This document shows, piece by piece, positions 33,225-40,517 of a stretch of 64,000 nucleotides of DNA. This DNA comes from CAZAQV01 sp964487255 (lineage in GTDB: Bacteria > Myxococcota_A > Polyangia > Polyangiales > CAZAQV01), in assembly GCA_964487255.1 (NCBI GenBank), contig CAZAQV010000015.1, positions 113,779 to 177,778 on the forward strand, in the 5' to 3' direction. A model generated the notes under the pieces. The model did no database searches and was not told the DNA's origin. It saw nothing but the letters and a program-made list of their open reading frames with translations. The position numbers and the translations under genes are program-made. Position 1 is the first letter of the stretch, and each line of letters begins with the position of its first letter.

Positions 33225-34592
33225 ATGGTTTCATTTCCTCGAGTCTTTTTCGCCGGTGGCGGCCGCTGGATGCTATCGCTGCTTGCTATCGCTTGTGGTA
33301 GCGATTTGAACACGGACGGAAGCCTAGCGGATGCTGCGGCCGATACGTCCTACGTGGGTCAAGATGCTGCATCGCAGAGCGACACCAGTTTTGGTGATGG
33401 AAGTATCGACGGCGGGCTTCGGTCGTGCGCGATGAGGCGCTACGAGGCGACGCTGGTGGACAAGCCGGTCGATGTCTTGCTCGTGATCGACAACTCCGGC
33501 AGCATGGGGGCCAAAATTGCGCAAATCGAGGAGCTCATCAACGGGAACTTCGCCGACGTGCTTGGGGACAGCAAGTTGGACTATCGGCTGATCGTGCTCG
33601 GACGTCACGGAGAGCATGGCACCAATATCCACGAGTGGGGGCCGCTCTACGGCGAGAACATTTGCGTGCGTGCGCCTCTATCCGGGACCGATTGTGACCC
33701 GGTTCCCGAACAACCCGCATTGACGGAGAAGTTCAAGCACTACAGTCACTGGATTGACGGCAGTCAAACGCTCGAAACCGTCATCTCAGGGTTCTCCGCG
33801 CCGGATGAACATGACCTGGCCCCGCAAGGGTATTCGACCTGGCTTCGCAGCGATTCGCTTAAAGCCATTGTGGTATTTACGGATGACGACCCAGGTATCA
33901 ACCTCCGCGATGAAGATCCCTCAAATGATGATCGGACCGCAGAAGTCGCTGATGGATTCGAGCAGCGTTTGTTGGCACTTTCCCCACCACTTTTTGGTGT
34001 ACCTGGAAGTCGAAACTATGTCTTTCACAGTGTTGTCGGACTTGCGTCCGGGACGGAGGGTAAGGTTTTTACCGCTGATGAGCCCATCGTAGAGGGGGTG
34101 TGTCGCGGCAGTGAGAACCATGGCGGAAGTTACCAACGGCTGAGCAAGATTACGGGTGGCTTGCGGGCGTCGCTATGCTCGATCGAGAGCTATGGTGCGC
34201 TCCTGCGCGAGGTGGCGACCCACATTGTCCAACGCGCCAGCCTGCAATGCGTCCTTGACCTCCCGATCGCTGAACTAGGCTCTGTGGTCGATGCGTCGAG
34301 TGTGTACGTGAAGCTCAAGTTGTCCGAGCAAGACTCGCAAACGATATTTCCCGTCGACAGCGCGGAGGAGTGTGGCGGCAATTCGTTCTATATCGACGAT
34401 GGGCAGCTGCGAGCATGCCCGGAGCTCTGCGCCGTCTTAAGCGCATCGAAAGAAGCGGTCGTTGAAGTTCACGCCAGGGATTGCGGTGAAACCGAGTGTG
34501 TTCCGACCGGGAAAGAACAATGCGACGATGATATCGACAACGATTGTGACTCGTTTATCGATCGAAACGACTCGGACTGCCTTCTTCGCTAG
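33225..34592 (+). CDS. VWA-domain lipoprotein with C-terminal MopE-type repeat
   Basis: The signal peptide ends at lipobox LLAIAC, followed by an Asp/Ser linker. The VWA domain begins at VDVLLVIDNSGSMG, with the MIDAS DxSxS motif, and continues to KAIVVFTDDDPG. The C-terminal half has paired Cys (SLQCVLDLP, EECGGNS, ACPELC). The protein ends with CDDDIDNDCDSFIDRNDSDC, a MopE/putative metal-binding repeat that binds Ca or Cu in some family members. Such proteins are common surface lipoproteins in Myxococcota and probably mediate metal-dependent adhesion. Confidence 0.85.
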   Translation: MVSFPRVFFAGGGRWMLSLLAIACGSDLNTDGSLADAAADTSYVGQDAASQSDTSFGDGSIDGGLRSCAMRRYEATLVDKPVDVLLVIDNSGSMGAKIAQIEELINGNFADVLGDSKLDYRLIVLGRHGEHGTNIHEWGPLYGENICVRAPLSGTDCDPVPEQPALTEKFKHYSHWIDGSQTLETVISGFSAPDEHDLAPQGYSTWLRSDSLKAIVVFTDDDPGINLRDEDPSNDDRTAEVADGFEQRLLALSPPLFGVPGSRNYVFHSVVGLASGTEGKVFTADEPIVEGVCRGSENHGGSYQRLSKITGGLRASLCSIESYGALLREVATHIVQRASLQCVLDLPIAELGSVVDASSVYVKLKLSEQDSQTIFPVDSAEECGGNSFYIDDGQLRACPELCAVLSASKEAVVEVHARDCGETECVPTGKEQCDDDIDNDCDSFIDRNDSDCLLR

Positions 34593-34599
34593 TAGCCTG

Positions 34600-36390
34600 T
34601 CACGGGTTGGTGAACCAGTCGATGAGCGTCGCGGTCGCCGAGCCCGTCGCTCCCGCCGGGATCCGCCCGCGAGACGAGCTTCGGAGTGCCGTACCCGCGA
34701 TGTCGAGCTGTGCGAACGGGACATCGCCACCCACGTGCTTGCTCAAGAAAATGGCTGCTGTGATGGCGCCCGCGCCGCCTGAGCCGATGTTGCCGATGTC
34801 CGCGATGCGACTCCCGAGTCGAGCGTCGTAAAACTCATCCATCGGCATGCGCCAGACGTTCTCTCCTGCAGCATCTGCCGCGCGCAGCAGCTGCTCACCA
34901 AGAGCATCGTAGCGCGTGAACAGACCCGCATACTCACCCCCGAATGTGCTTGCGTTGGCGCCCGTGAGCGTCGAGACAGTCATGATCGAATCAGGCTTTC
35001 GCGGTCCATCTTCGGTCGCGTAAGCGAGTGCGTCGGCCATGACCAGGCGGCCCTCGGCGTCGGTGTTTCCGATCTCAACGCTGAGGCCACTTCGGCCTCT
35101 GACGACATCGTCAACACGCTGTGCGTTCGAAGCGATCACGTTCTCCGCAAGGGGAAGATAAACATCCACCGTGGTGTCAACACCGCGTGCGGCGGCGCCG
35201 TCGATTGCAGCGAGGACCACGCCTGCACCGGTCATGTCGCCCTTCATGCCGCTCGGATTGCTCTTGATGGAAAGACCGCCCGAGTCATAGGTGATGCCTT
35301 TGCCGACAGCTGCGACGTGCCGGGAGCCTGCACCTTGATGTCGCAAGCGAACGAGGTAGGGGGGGCTCTCGCTCGCCATGCCGACGCCGTGCAGCAAGTT
35401 CATGTTCTGTTTGAGGAGGTCGGGTTTACTCAGCACCTCAAAGTCCAGGCCGCGCCGATCGGCGATCCGTGCAGACAATGCGACCAACTCATTGGTGTTG
35501 AGGACATTTGGCGGAAGCTCGGTCAGGTCGCGAGCGAGCGCGACACTGTCGGCGACTTCGTTGCCGCGGGCGATACCCTCAGACGCCGAAGCGTTCCAGC
35601 CAGCGCCGTCCCCTGCAACAGCGACGCGCAGTGCTTTGCGATCTTTGGCTGACGACTTGAACCAATCGAAGCTGTAGTCCGCCAGGAGCAGGCCTTCGGT
35701 AAGCTGTTGATAGGCAGCCGAGTCTGCAGAGCGCAGCAGAATTTGAGAGGTTGTCCCATTGGAATCGCCGCCGCGCGCGAGCTTCCCGATCTGGTGACCG
35801 ATATCGCGTAGGTCTGCAGTTTTTTGCGAATCACCGAGCCCGACGAGCACGATTTTCTTGAACCCGGTGCCCGCACCATCTACTTCAAGGTGGGATCCGA
35901 CAGCGCCAGTGAAGTTTTGGCTGCTGACGGCATCGACGACGCGCGCGCGGACGTCATCGCCAAAATCGAGAGCATGGCTCGCTGTCGCGACGCGCCGGCT
36001 TGATGTCGGCACAAAGATCGTATCGCCCGTGTCGAGTAGAGCAGCCTCGGCGTGGATGTGGGTGCGAGGTCGTGCGAGCACTTCATCGGCCACGTTGAAG
36101 GCCTTTTCGATCTTCTCTGCGGTGACGCCTGCGTTGCGCATCGCTTGACGCGCAAGCTTGACGGCTTTCCCGAAGCTGCCTGCTTGCGATGCGCTGGTAA
36201 CGGCCGGTAGCATCGGGTGCTCGGCTTCGATCCACGCGTCCGAACTCGCCGCGCCCGTGATGGTTTGCTCGAGCGAGCCACCCACCTTTGAAAGCGATGC
36301 AACGCCCCCCATGGCGACCAATGAAACAACCATTGCGTACGACTGCACGCTGCCCACCTGATTACGCACCAAAAGCATGGCGCGGAGCAA
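34600..36390 (-). CDS. M17 leucyl aminopeptidase family protein with N-terminal membrane segment
   Basis: The catalytic domain carries M17 signatures: GITYDSGGLSIK (metal and Lys), GDMTGAG, and NTDAEGRLVMADAL, which includes the metal-binding Asp/Glu and catalytic Arg. M17 enzymes use two metals and form hexamers. This protein is 596 residues, about 100 longer than cytoplasmic PepA, because it has an N-terminal hydrophobic segment (SYAMVVSLVAMGGVASLSKV) preceded by LLVRNQVGSVQ. That arrangement recalls a pilin-like or single-pass anchor, although the Glu at +5 of Flp pilins is missing. Extracytoplasmic peptide degradation is therefore inferred. ATG 36378 is an alternative start. Confidence 0.85.
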   Translation of the reverse strand: MLRAMLLVRNQVGSVQSYAMVVSLVAMGGVASLSKVGGSLEQTITGAASSDAWIEAEHPMLPAVTSASQAGSFGKAVKLARQAMRNAGVTAEKIEKAFNVADEVLARPRTHIHAEAALLDTGDTIFVPTSSRRVATASHALDFGDDVRARVVDAVSSQNFTGAVGSHLEVDGAGTGFKKIVLVGLGDSQKTADLRDIGHQIGKLARGGDSNGTTSQILLRSADSAAYQQLTEGLLLADYSFDWFKSSAKDRKALRVAVAGDGAGWNASASEGIARGNEVADSVALARDLTELPPNVLNTNELVALSARIADRRGLDFEVLSKPDLLKQNMNLLHGVGMASESPPYLVRLRHQGAGSRHVAAVGKGITYDSGGLSIKSNPSGMKGDMTGAGVVLAAIDGAAARGVDTTVDVYLPLAENVIASNAQRVDDVVRGRSGLSVEIGNTDAEGRLVMADALAYATEDGPRKPDSIMTVSTLTGANASTFGGEYAGLFTRYDALGEQLLRAADAAGENVWRMPMDEFYDARLGSRIADIGNIGSGGAGAITAAIFLSKHVGGDVPFAQLDIAGTALRSSSRGRIPAGATGSATATLIDWFTNP

Positions 36391-36559
36391 TGCAACACCC
36401 GTTCCGCTGCGTCACCGTTCGAAAAACGCACAATTCTACGAACCTTTGCGTCTGTACCAATTCCGTACAGGAAGCATTCGTGACCGGAGATCCGGACGCT
36501 AGTGGCTGCCGTTGAAACCAGCCCATCCGTCGTTCGACCTGGGGCTCGATGATCCTGTC

Positions 36560-36830
36560 AACGCCCGGCCGCAGAATCCACCAGCAGCGTCCGGGTGCAC
36601 CGTGTGATGTCAGTGGCGAACTCGGGGATCGAGGCCAGGCTTGGGCGCACCGCGGTGACGGCTGCGAGAAGCTTCTCTTCGGGGGTCGAGTTCGCTGAGA
36701 TGGTTTGGACCGCTGAGCCGGCTCGCGCTTGCCTTGCGCGGGCGGCCCAAGGCTGTCACAGTGCCTATATCTCAGGGCCGCAGGCCCGTCGTCCTGCCCC
36801 GGCAACTGTACGCCAACATGGGGTGATTTA
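36560..36830 (-). pseudogene. Relic of the TerB-like gene at 47.3 kb
   Basis: On the minus strand one frame reads SANSTPEEKLLAAVTAVRPS, matching SENSTSEEVLLANLGAVRPS of the intact gene (47256-47621). DNA similarity extends for roughly 150-190 bases. Upstream similarity fades but keeps the spacing of the DGxxSDGER-IRGIANL-VGARR region. The frame ends early after DSAAGR, and the start region is lost. It lies directly upstream of the M17 aminopeptidase gene. Confidence 0.65.
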
Positions 36831-36914
36831 GTTTCAGCGCGTGTGTGGACGGAACGCGTCTTATCAATCCGCGTCCACATCACGATATAGCGTTCTACAC
36901 CGTGGGCAGCGTAA

Positions 36915-36929
36915 GGCGCACCGTGCGCC
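36915..36929 (+). promoter_or_regulatory. Hairpin in the 5' leader of the RRM gene
   Basis: GGCGCA-CCG-TGCGCC forms a six-base-pair GC stem about 35 bases before the RRM start codon. The ribosome-binding site GAGGGGA (36953-36958) is downstream of it. An RNA-binding product next to a leader hairpin would allow autoregulation, but that is inference. Confidence 0.3.
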
Positions 36930-36963
36930 GGGCAAGCGCGAGTGAAGACCCGAGGGGACAAGC

Positions 36964-37341
36964 ATGAGTTCGAACAAAACGACCGAATCTGGCGGCATTG
37001 ACATTCCGGTCGAGAGGAAGCCCACGGTGATCGTTGTCGCGGGTCTGGATCGAGATACAACTGAGAGTGGCGTTGCTGTTGCGCTTGAAGTATTTGGACC
37101 GCTGCTCGCAATCGATCTCGACCGTGATTCAAAGGGCCGCTCGCGTGGCATGGGTACGGTGACCTTCGAGTGTCACGAGGATGCGATGAAGGCCATCGAT
37201 AGCTCTGAGTCGCTTCGGATCGACAACCGCAGCCCTCGGCTTCGCTTGCGCACGCCCTCGGTTTCGGCGCCTCAAGACCTACATGACGGCTGGACGGAGA
37301 TTCGCCGTCGCAAGATCATGCCTAGAAATGGGAATGACTAG
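36964..37341 (+). CDS. RRM-domain RNA-binding protein, non-canonical RNP1
   Basis: A 125-residue single RRM with short tails. RNP2 is VIVVAGL and RNP1 is RSRGMGTVTFE. In a typical RRM the RNP1 reads (K/R)G(F/Y)GFVxF, so the two aromatic residues that stack on RNA are Met and Thr here. RBS GAGGGGA is seven bases upstream of the ATG. It is the first of three small RRM proteins within 1.8 kb; bacterial RRM proteins are often cold-inducible. RNA binding may be weakened or altered. Confidence 0.8.
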   Translation: MSSNKTTESGGIDIPVERKPTVIVVAGLDRDTTESGVAVALEVFGPLLAIDLDRDSKGRSRGMGTVTFECHEDAMKAIDSSESLRIDNRSPRLRLRTPSVSAPQDLHDGWTEIRRRKIMPRNGND

Positions 37342-37381
37342 CTGGACGAAACATCGCACCGTGCAATCGGCTGTGTCTCCG

Positions 37382-37696
37382 TCAAAACTGGGAGTCCCTT
37401 CGCGAGTGAAGCCAGTTCTCGTAGGCCTCGCCACCGCCAAGGTCGTTCCTCACTTGTCCGCATCGCGTGACGCGAACTTCGTTGCCATCGAAAAGTACTT
37501 GATCAAATTCACGGAGCGCACGGTAGGCCGATGCCTGCTCTTCAAACACAATCGTGGCTGTTCCAAGCAAGAGTCCGGCCGCATCGTGATCGAGCTGAAC
37601 GACGGTCACTTTGCCCATAATCGAAAAAGCGCGGTGAAGTTCCTTCGCGGATGTATTGGCGTTTAGGCCGGACAGTCTCAATGATGCAGATGGCAT
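37382..37696 (-). CDS. RRM-domain protein with degenerate RNP motifs
   Basis: ATG 37696 begins MPSASLRLSGLNANTSAKEL, a clean RRM start, and has a purine-rich AAGAAGAGAG ribosome-binding site upstream; a start at 37747 adds 17 basic residues. RNP2 is LRLSGL and RNP1 is GLLLGTATIVFE, with neither RNP1 aromatic position retained. Length is 104 residues. It converges with the first RRM gene (40 bp apart). The RRM fold is likely, but canonical RNA stacking is not, so a protein-binding or regulatory role is possible. Confidence 0.72.
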   Translation of the reverse strand: MPSASLRLSGLNANTSAKELHRAFSIMGKVTVVQLDHDAAGLLLGTATIVFEEQASAYRALREFDQVLFDGNEVRVTRCGQVRNDLGGGEAYENWLHSRRDSQF

Positions 37697-37899
37697 GTTT
37701 CGCTCTCTTCTTGCCGGGTTGAACCGGCGGTCGCGCGTTCCGCCCACAAACGCACTCGACAGGGCAATTCCCTTCGGGAAGAGAGGACGGCAGACATTTC
37801 TGCCTTGAATTGATCTAAGTGTTCCACGAATCCATCATCACTACAATGTTAAAGCTAAAGCGTTCAACGTACCGCTCATAAAGAGGAGTAAGCGCCCAC

Positions 37900-38385
37900 A
37901 TGAAACATAAAGCAAAAATCTATCCTCATCTCTGGTACGCAAAAAGCGCCGAGCAGGCCACGACGTTCTACGTGTCGATTTTCCCCAATTCTCGAATCGA
38001 CCGTGTCACGACCCTTCCCGTGGGCGCGCCGTCCGGACGTGCTCGCTCAGCCAAGATTGTCGACTTTACGCTCTTCGGTCAGCGCTTCCAGGCGATCACG
38101 GCCGGTCCGCATCACGACTTCAACGATGCTATGTCGCTCGTCATTTCGTGCGACAGCCAGGACGAGATCGATCGTTACTGGGACGCTTTGACCTCCAACG
38201 GTGGCCAAGAGCTCGGTGCCGGATGGCTGATCGACCGTTTCGGAGTGCGCTGGCAGATCGTGCCTGCAATGTTTGATGAGCTGATGCGTTGTGACGACGT
38301 CGATGCAAATGTGCGAATGGGCGAAGCGATGATGCGCATGACGAAGATCGATATTGCGAAACTCAAAGCAGCTTTTCAGGGCTGA
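37900..38385 (+). CDS. VOC family protein (PhnB/3-demethylubiquinone methyltransferase-like fold)
   Basis: A 161-residue protein matching the PhnB-type glyoxalase-fold family: KIYPHLWYAKSAEQATTFYV at the start, FPNSRIDRVTTLPVG, FTLFGQRFQAITAGP and a Trp-rich GVRWQIVPAMFDELM near the end. These proteins dimerise and are annotated as PhnB or 3-demethylubiquinone-9 3-methyltransferase, but most have no proven activity. RBS AAAGAGGAG lies upstream. It is followed by a terminator shared with the convergent RRM gene. Confidence 0.87.
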   Translation: MKHKAKIYPHLWYAKSAEQATTFYVSIFPNSRIDRVTTLPVGAPSGRARSAKIVDFTLFGQRFQAITAGPHHDFNDAMSLVISCDSQDEIDRYWDALTSNGGQELGAGWLIDRFGVRWQIVPAMFDELMRCDDVDANVRMGEAMMRMTKIDIAKLKAAFQG

Positions 38386-38393
38386 ATCGGTCA

Positions 38394-38426
38394 CAAAAAA
38401 AGGGCCGAAGGCGTACCTTCGACCCT
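38394..38426 (-). terminator. Rho-independent terminator of the leftward RRM gene
   Basis: AGGGCCGAAGG-CGTA-CCTTCGACCCT forms an 11-bp stem with one mismatch. The flanking seven A bases on the + strand are a T-run on the minus strand, so termination is strongest for the RRM gene at 38448. The stem also lies 9 bp after the VOC gene, so it may serve both. Confidence 0.85.
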
Positions 38427-38447
38427 AGATCTGTGAACCCGTGGGTT

Positions 38448-38735
38448 CTACCAGCGTTGGCTTCGGCCACCGCCACCGCCGTCGCGCTGGCGATCCTGCG
38501 CGACATCGACCCGAAGGGAACGGCCGTTGAGGTCCGCACCGTTCATTTCTTGGGCTGCAGTTGCTGCTGCGCCGGCATCATCAAATGAGACAAAGCCGAA
38601 GCCTCGGCTGCGTCCCGTATCACGGTCTGTAATGACTTTGGCGTCTGTGACTGTGCCGAAGCGCTCAAAAGCCCCACGAAGCGCGGATTCATCCGTCGCC
38701 CATGCAAGACCACCTACAAATAGTTTCTTTGACAT
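38448..38735 (-). CDS. RRM-domain RNA-binding protein (canonical)
   Basis: A 95-residue RRM protein of the cyanobacterial Rbp / glycine-rich RNA-binding type: RNP2 KLFVGGL, RNP1 RSRGFGFVSF and a C-terminal Gly/Arg tail (RDGGGGGRSQRW). All aromatic RNA-contact positions are present, unlike in the two neighbouring RRM proteins. Such proteins bind single-stranded RNA and are often cold-induced RNA chaperones. A 200-base upstream region before the next gene could hold a long leader. Terminated by the hairpin at 38394. Confidence 0.92.
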   Translation of the reverse strand: MSKKLFVGGLAWATDESALRGAFERFGTVTDAKVITDRDTGRSRGFGFVSFDDAGAAATAAQEMNGADLNGRSLRVDVAQDRQRDGGGGGRSQRW

Positions 38736-38936
38736 TCTACGTTCTCGTTTCTTCTCTAGATTCGCGTTGGCGTCGGTTCCTTGCGGTTGCCAAGGCCCAC
38801 GCGAAGGCGAGTAGCCTAGCTCGACAAGTCCCCCCGGTACAGCCGATTGTTGAAATATTCGCTAGCCCCTCTAAAACTAGGCTCCTCCCAGACCCACGAG
38901 ACCGTCAGCCAGAGGAAGGGCCCTGTTTCCGACGAG

Positions 38937-39077
38937 CTATTTCGGCTTTTTAGTAGGCTTATCTTGAGCGCTGCTGAAACCGGCCTGACGCCTGTCCTTC
39001 TTGTTCTGCTGCCTTGTTTTGGCCGCGTCTTTTTGGGCCTGATTCTTAGACTTTGATTTTTGAGACTTGTCGCCCAT
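38937..39077 (-). CDS. Small Lys/Gln-rich protein (46 residues)
   Basis: From ATG 39077 the frame reads MGDKSQKSKSKNQAQKDAAK and continues to a Lys-rich end (PTKKPK). It is 46 residues, with a GAGG ribosome-binding site upstream. The composition (Lys, Gln, Ser, Ala; no hydrophobic core) matches a recurrent class of tiny disordered basic proteins in actinobacteria and Myxococcota that often begin MGDKSxKSK. It lies 15 bp after the DmdA/GcvT-like gene, at the end of the one-carbon operon. Function unknown. Confidence 0.65.
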   Translation of the reverse strand: MGDKSQKSKSKNQAQKDAAKTRQQNKKDRRQAGFSSAQDKPTKKPK

Positions 39078-39092
39078 GGTGACTGATAAACC

Positions 39093-40490
39093 TCAGTCGG
39101 CGTAATCGAGACCACGCGCTTTCGCACGTTCTCGGGCGCTTGCGTTGACCGAAGGTCGGAAAGGCACCTCACAGACAACCGCATCAACTGCGACGCCAGG
39201 TTGCTCTGCATATACGTCAGGCAACTCGACGCGCAGCCGCGTTCCTATCTCGCTCTGCTCGAATGGAACATGCGCGAGCGCAATGTTGGTCTTCAGTTCA
39301 GGTGACCACCAGGGCGAGGTGACGTATCCGATTTGTTCGCCTTCGGGTGATGCGACGAGCCAGAAATCGGGTGCATAGTCCTCGATGGGCTTTCCGCCAA
39401 GTTTGAGCCCAACCATCTTGAGCTTGAAGGGAAAGCGGCCCGCATCGATCTCGACCCGCTGGCGTTCTAACTCGGCTTTGCCGATATAATCCGCCTCCTT
39501 TTTGCGAGGGACCTGATAGGCCAGGTTGACCTGAAAAGGCGAAGTTTCGAAGTCCATGTCCTGGCCCCAAGAAAGGATGCCCGCTGCGATGCGCCGGTGA
39601 TGGGCGGGCGCAATCACCTGAAGGCCATGCTTCTTTCCAGCTTCTAAAACCGCATACCAGACGTCTTCGGCATAGAGCGAGGCGTCGTACACGTAGATCT
39701 CATAGCCCTTCTCGCCCGTGAACCCGGTTTGACTGATCAAGACCTTTCGCCCACCGATCTCCGCGTGCAAGAGCCCGTAGTACGGGATATCTCGCACAGC
39801 GTCGCCCACGAGGTCAGCCATCAGGTCGACGGAGAGCGGACCTTGGATCTGCACCGGACAGACATCGATCTCGTCGATCTCGACATCCCACTTGCGTCCA
39901 AGATTGACGGCCTGAAGCCAAAGCATCAAATCTGTATCGGAGAGCGAAAACCAAAATTCGTCCTCACTGAGCCGGAGCAAAACCGGGTCATTAAGAATGC
40001 CGCCCTTCTCATTGCACAAGATGGCGTACTTTCCGCGCATCGGCTTGATCTTCGTGGCATCGCGCGTGATGACGTAGTCGACGAAGGACTCGGAACCTGG
40101 GCCTTTAACACGAATCTGACGCTCCACGGCAACATTCCACATGGTCACACGGTTGACGAGCGCGTCGTACTCGACCATGGCGCCACCATCTTCGGGTTTG
40201 ACGTAACCGCGAGGGTGATAGATTCGGTTGTACACTGTGGCGCGCCAACAGCCTGCCTCCATCGACAGGTGCCAAAAAGGCGACTTGCGCACCCGTGTGG
40301 AGATCAGCATCTGCACGGGCGTTGGCCCGGACTGCCGAAGGTTAATGGGAACCTTGCGGTCGCTTTGGTCGACGCTGGGGACGTTTGCGTGGACTGGCGC
40401 TGATCCGTTTCCTTGGGTTGAAGCAGCTCCGTTTCCGTTGGTCACGGAGGCGCCGTTCGTTCTGTGGTTGTTGTTCGAGTTGAGTGTCAT
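39093..40490 (-). CDS. GcvT/DmdA-family THF-dependent methyltransferase
   Basis: After an unusual Asn/Gly/Ser-rich N-terminal stretch (residues 1-45), the protein has a full GcvT fold: VTMWNVAVERQIRVKGPG, KYAILCNEKGGILNDPV, FWFSLSDTDLMLWLQ and SQTGFTGEKGYEIYVYD. The C-terminal domain contains GYVTSPWWSPELKTNIALA. These features resemble dimethylsulfoniopropionate demethylase DmdA and related aminomethyltransferase-like enzymes that move a methyl group to THF. Exact substrate is not resolved. It is 27 bp downstream of the DMGDH-like gene. The MetF gene in the same operon would consume the 5-methyl-THF this enzyme makes. Confidence 0.82.
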   Translation of the reverse strand: MTLNSNNNHRTNGASVTNGNGAASTQGNGSAPVHANVPSVDQSDRKVPINLRQSGPTPVQMLISTRVRKSPFWHLSMEAGCWRATVYNRIYHPRGYVKPEDGGAMVEYDALVNRVTMWNVAVERQIRVKGPGSESFVDYVITRDATKIKPMRGKYAILCNEKGGILNDPVLLRLSEDEFWFSLSDTDLMLWLQAVNLGRKWDVEIDEIDVCPVQIQGPLSVDLMADLVGDAVRDIPYYGLLHAEIGGRKVLISQTGFTGEKGYEIYVYDASLYAEDVWYAVLEAGKKHGLQVIAPAHHRRIAAGILSWGQDMDFETSPFQVNLAYQVPRKKEADYIGKAELERQRVEIDAGRFPFKLKMVGLKLGGKPIEDYAPDFWLVASPEGEQIGYVTSPWWSPELKTNIALAHVPFEQSEIGTRLRVELPDVYAEQPGVAVDAVVCEVPFRPSVNASARERAKARGLDYAD

Positions 40491-40517
40491 GTTTTCTCCA
40501 GTGGAAAGAGGTCGCCG

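Noticed and set aside
36362..37132. 256-codon minus-strand open frame
   Set aside because: Composition is Arg/Pro/Ser-rich shadow sequence; it overlaps the RRM gene and the TerB relic reads better in another frame.
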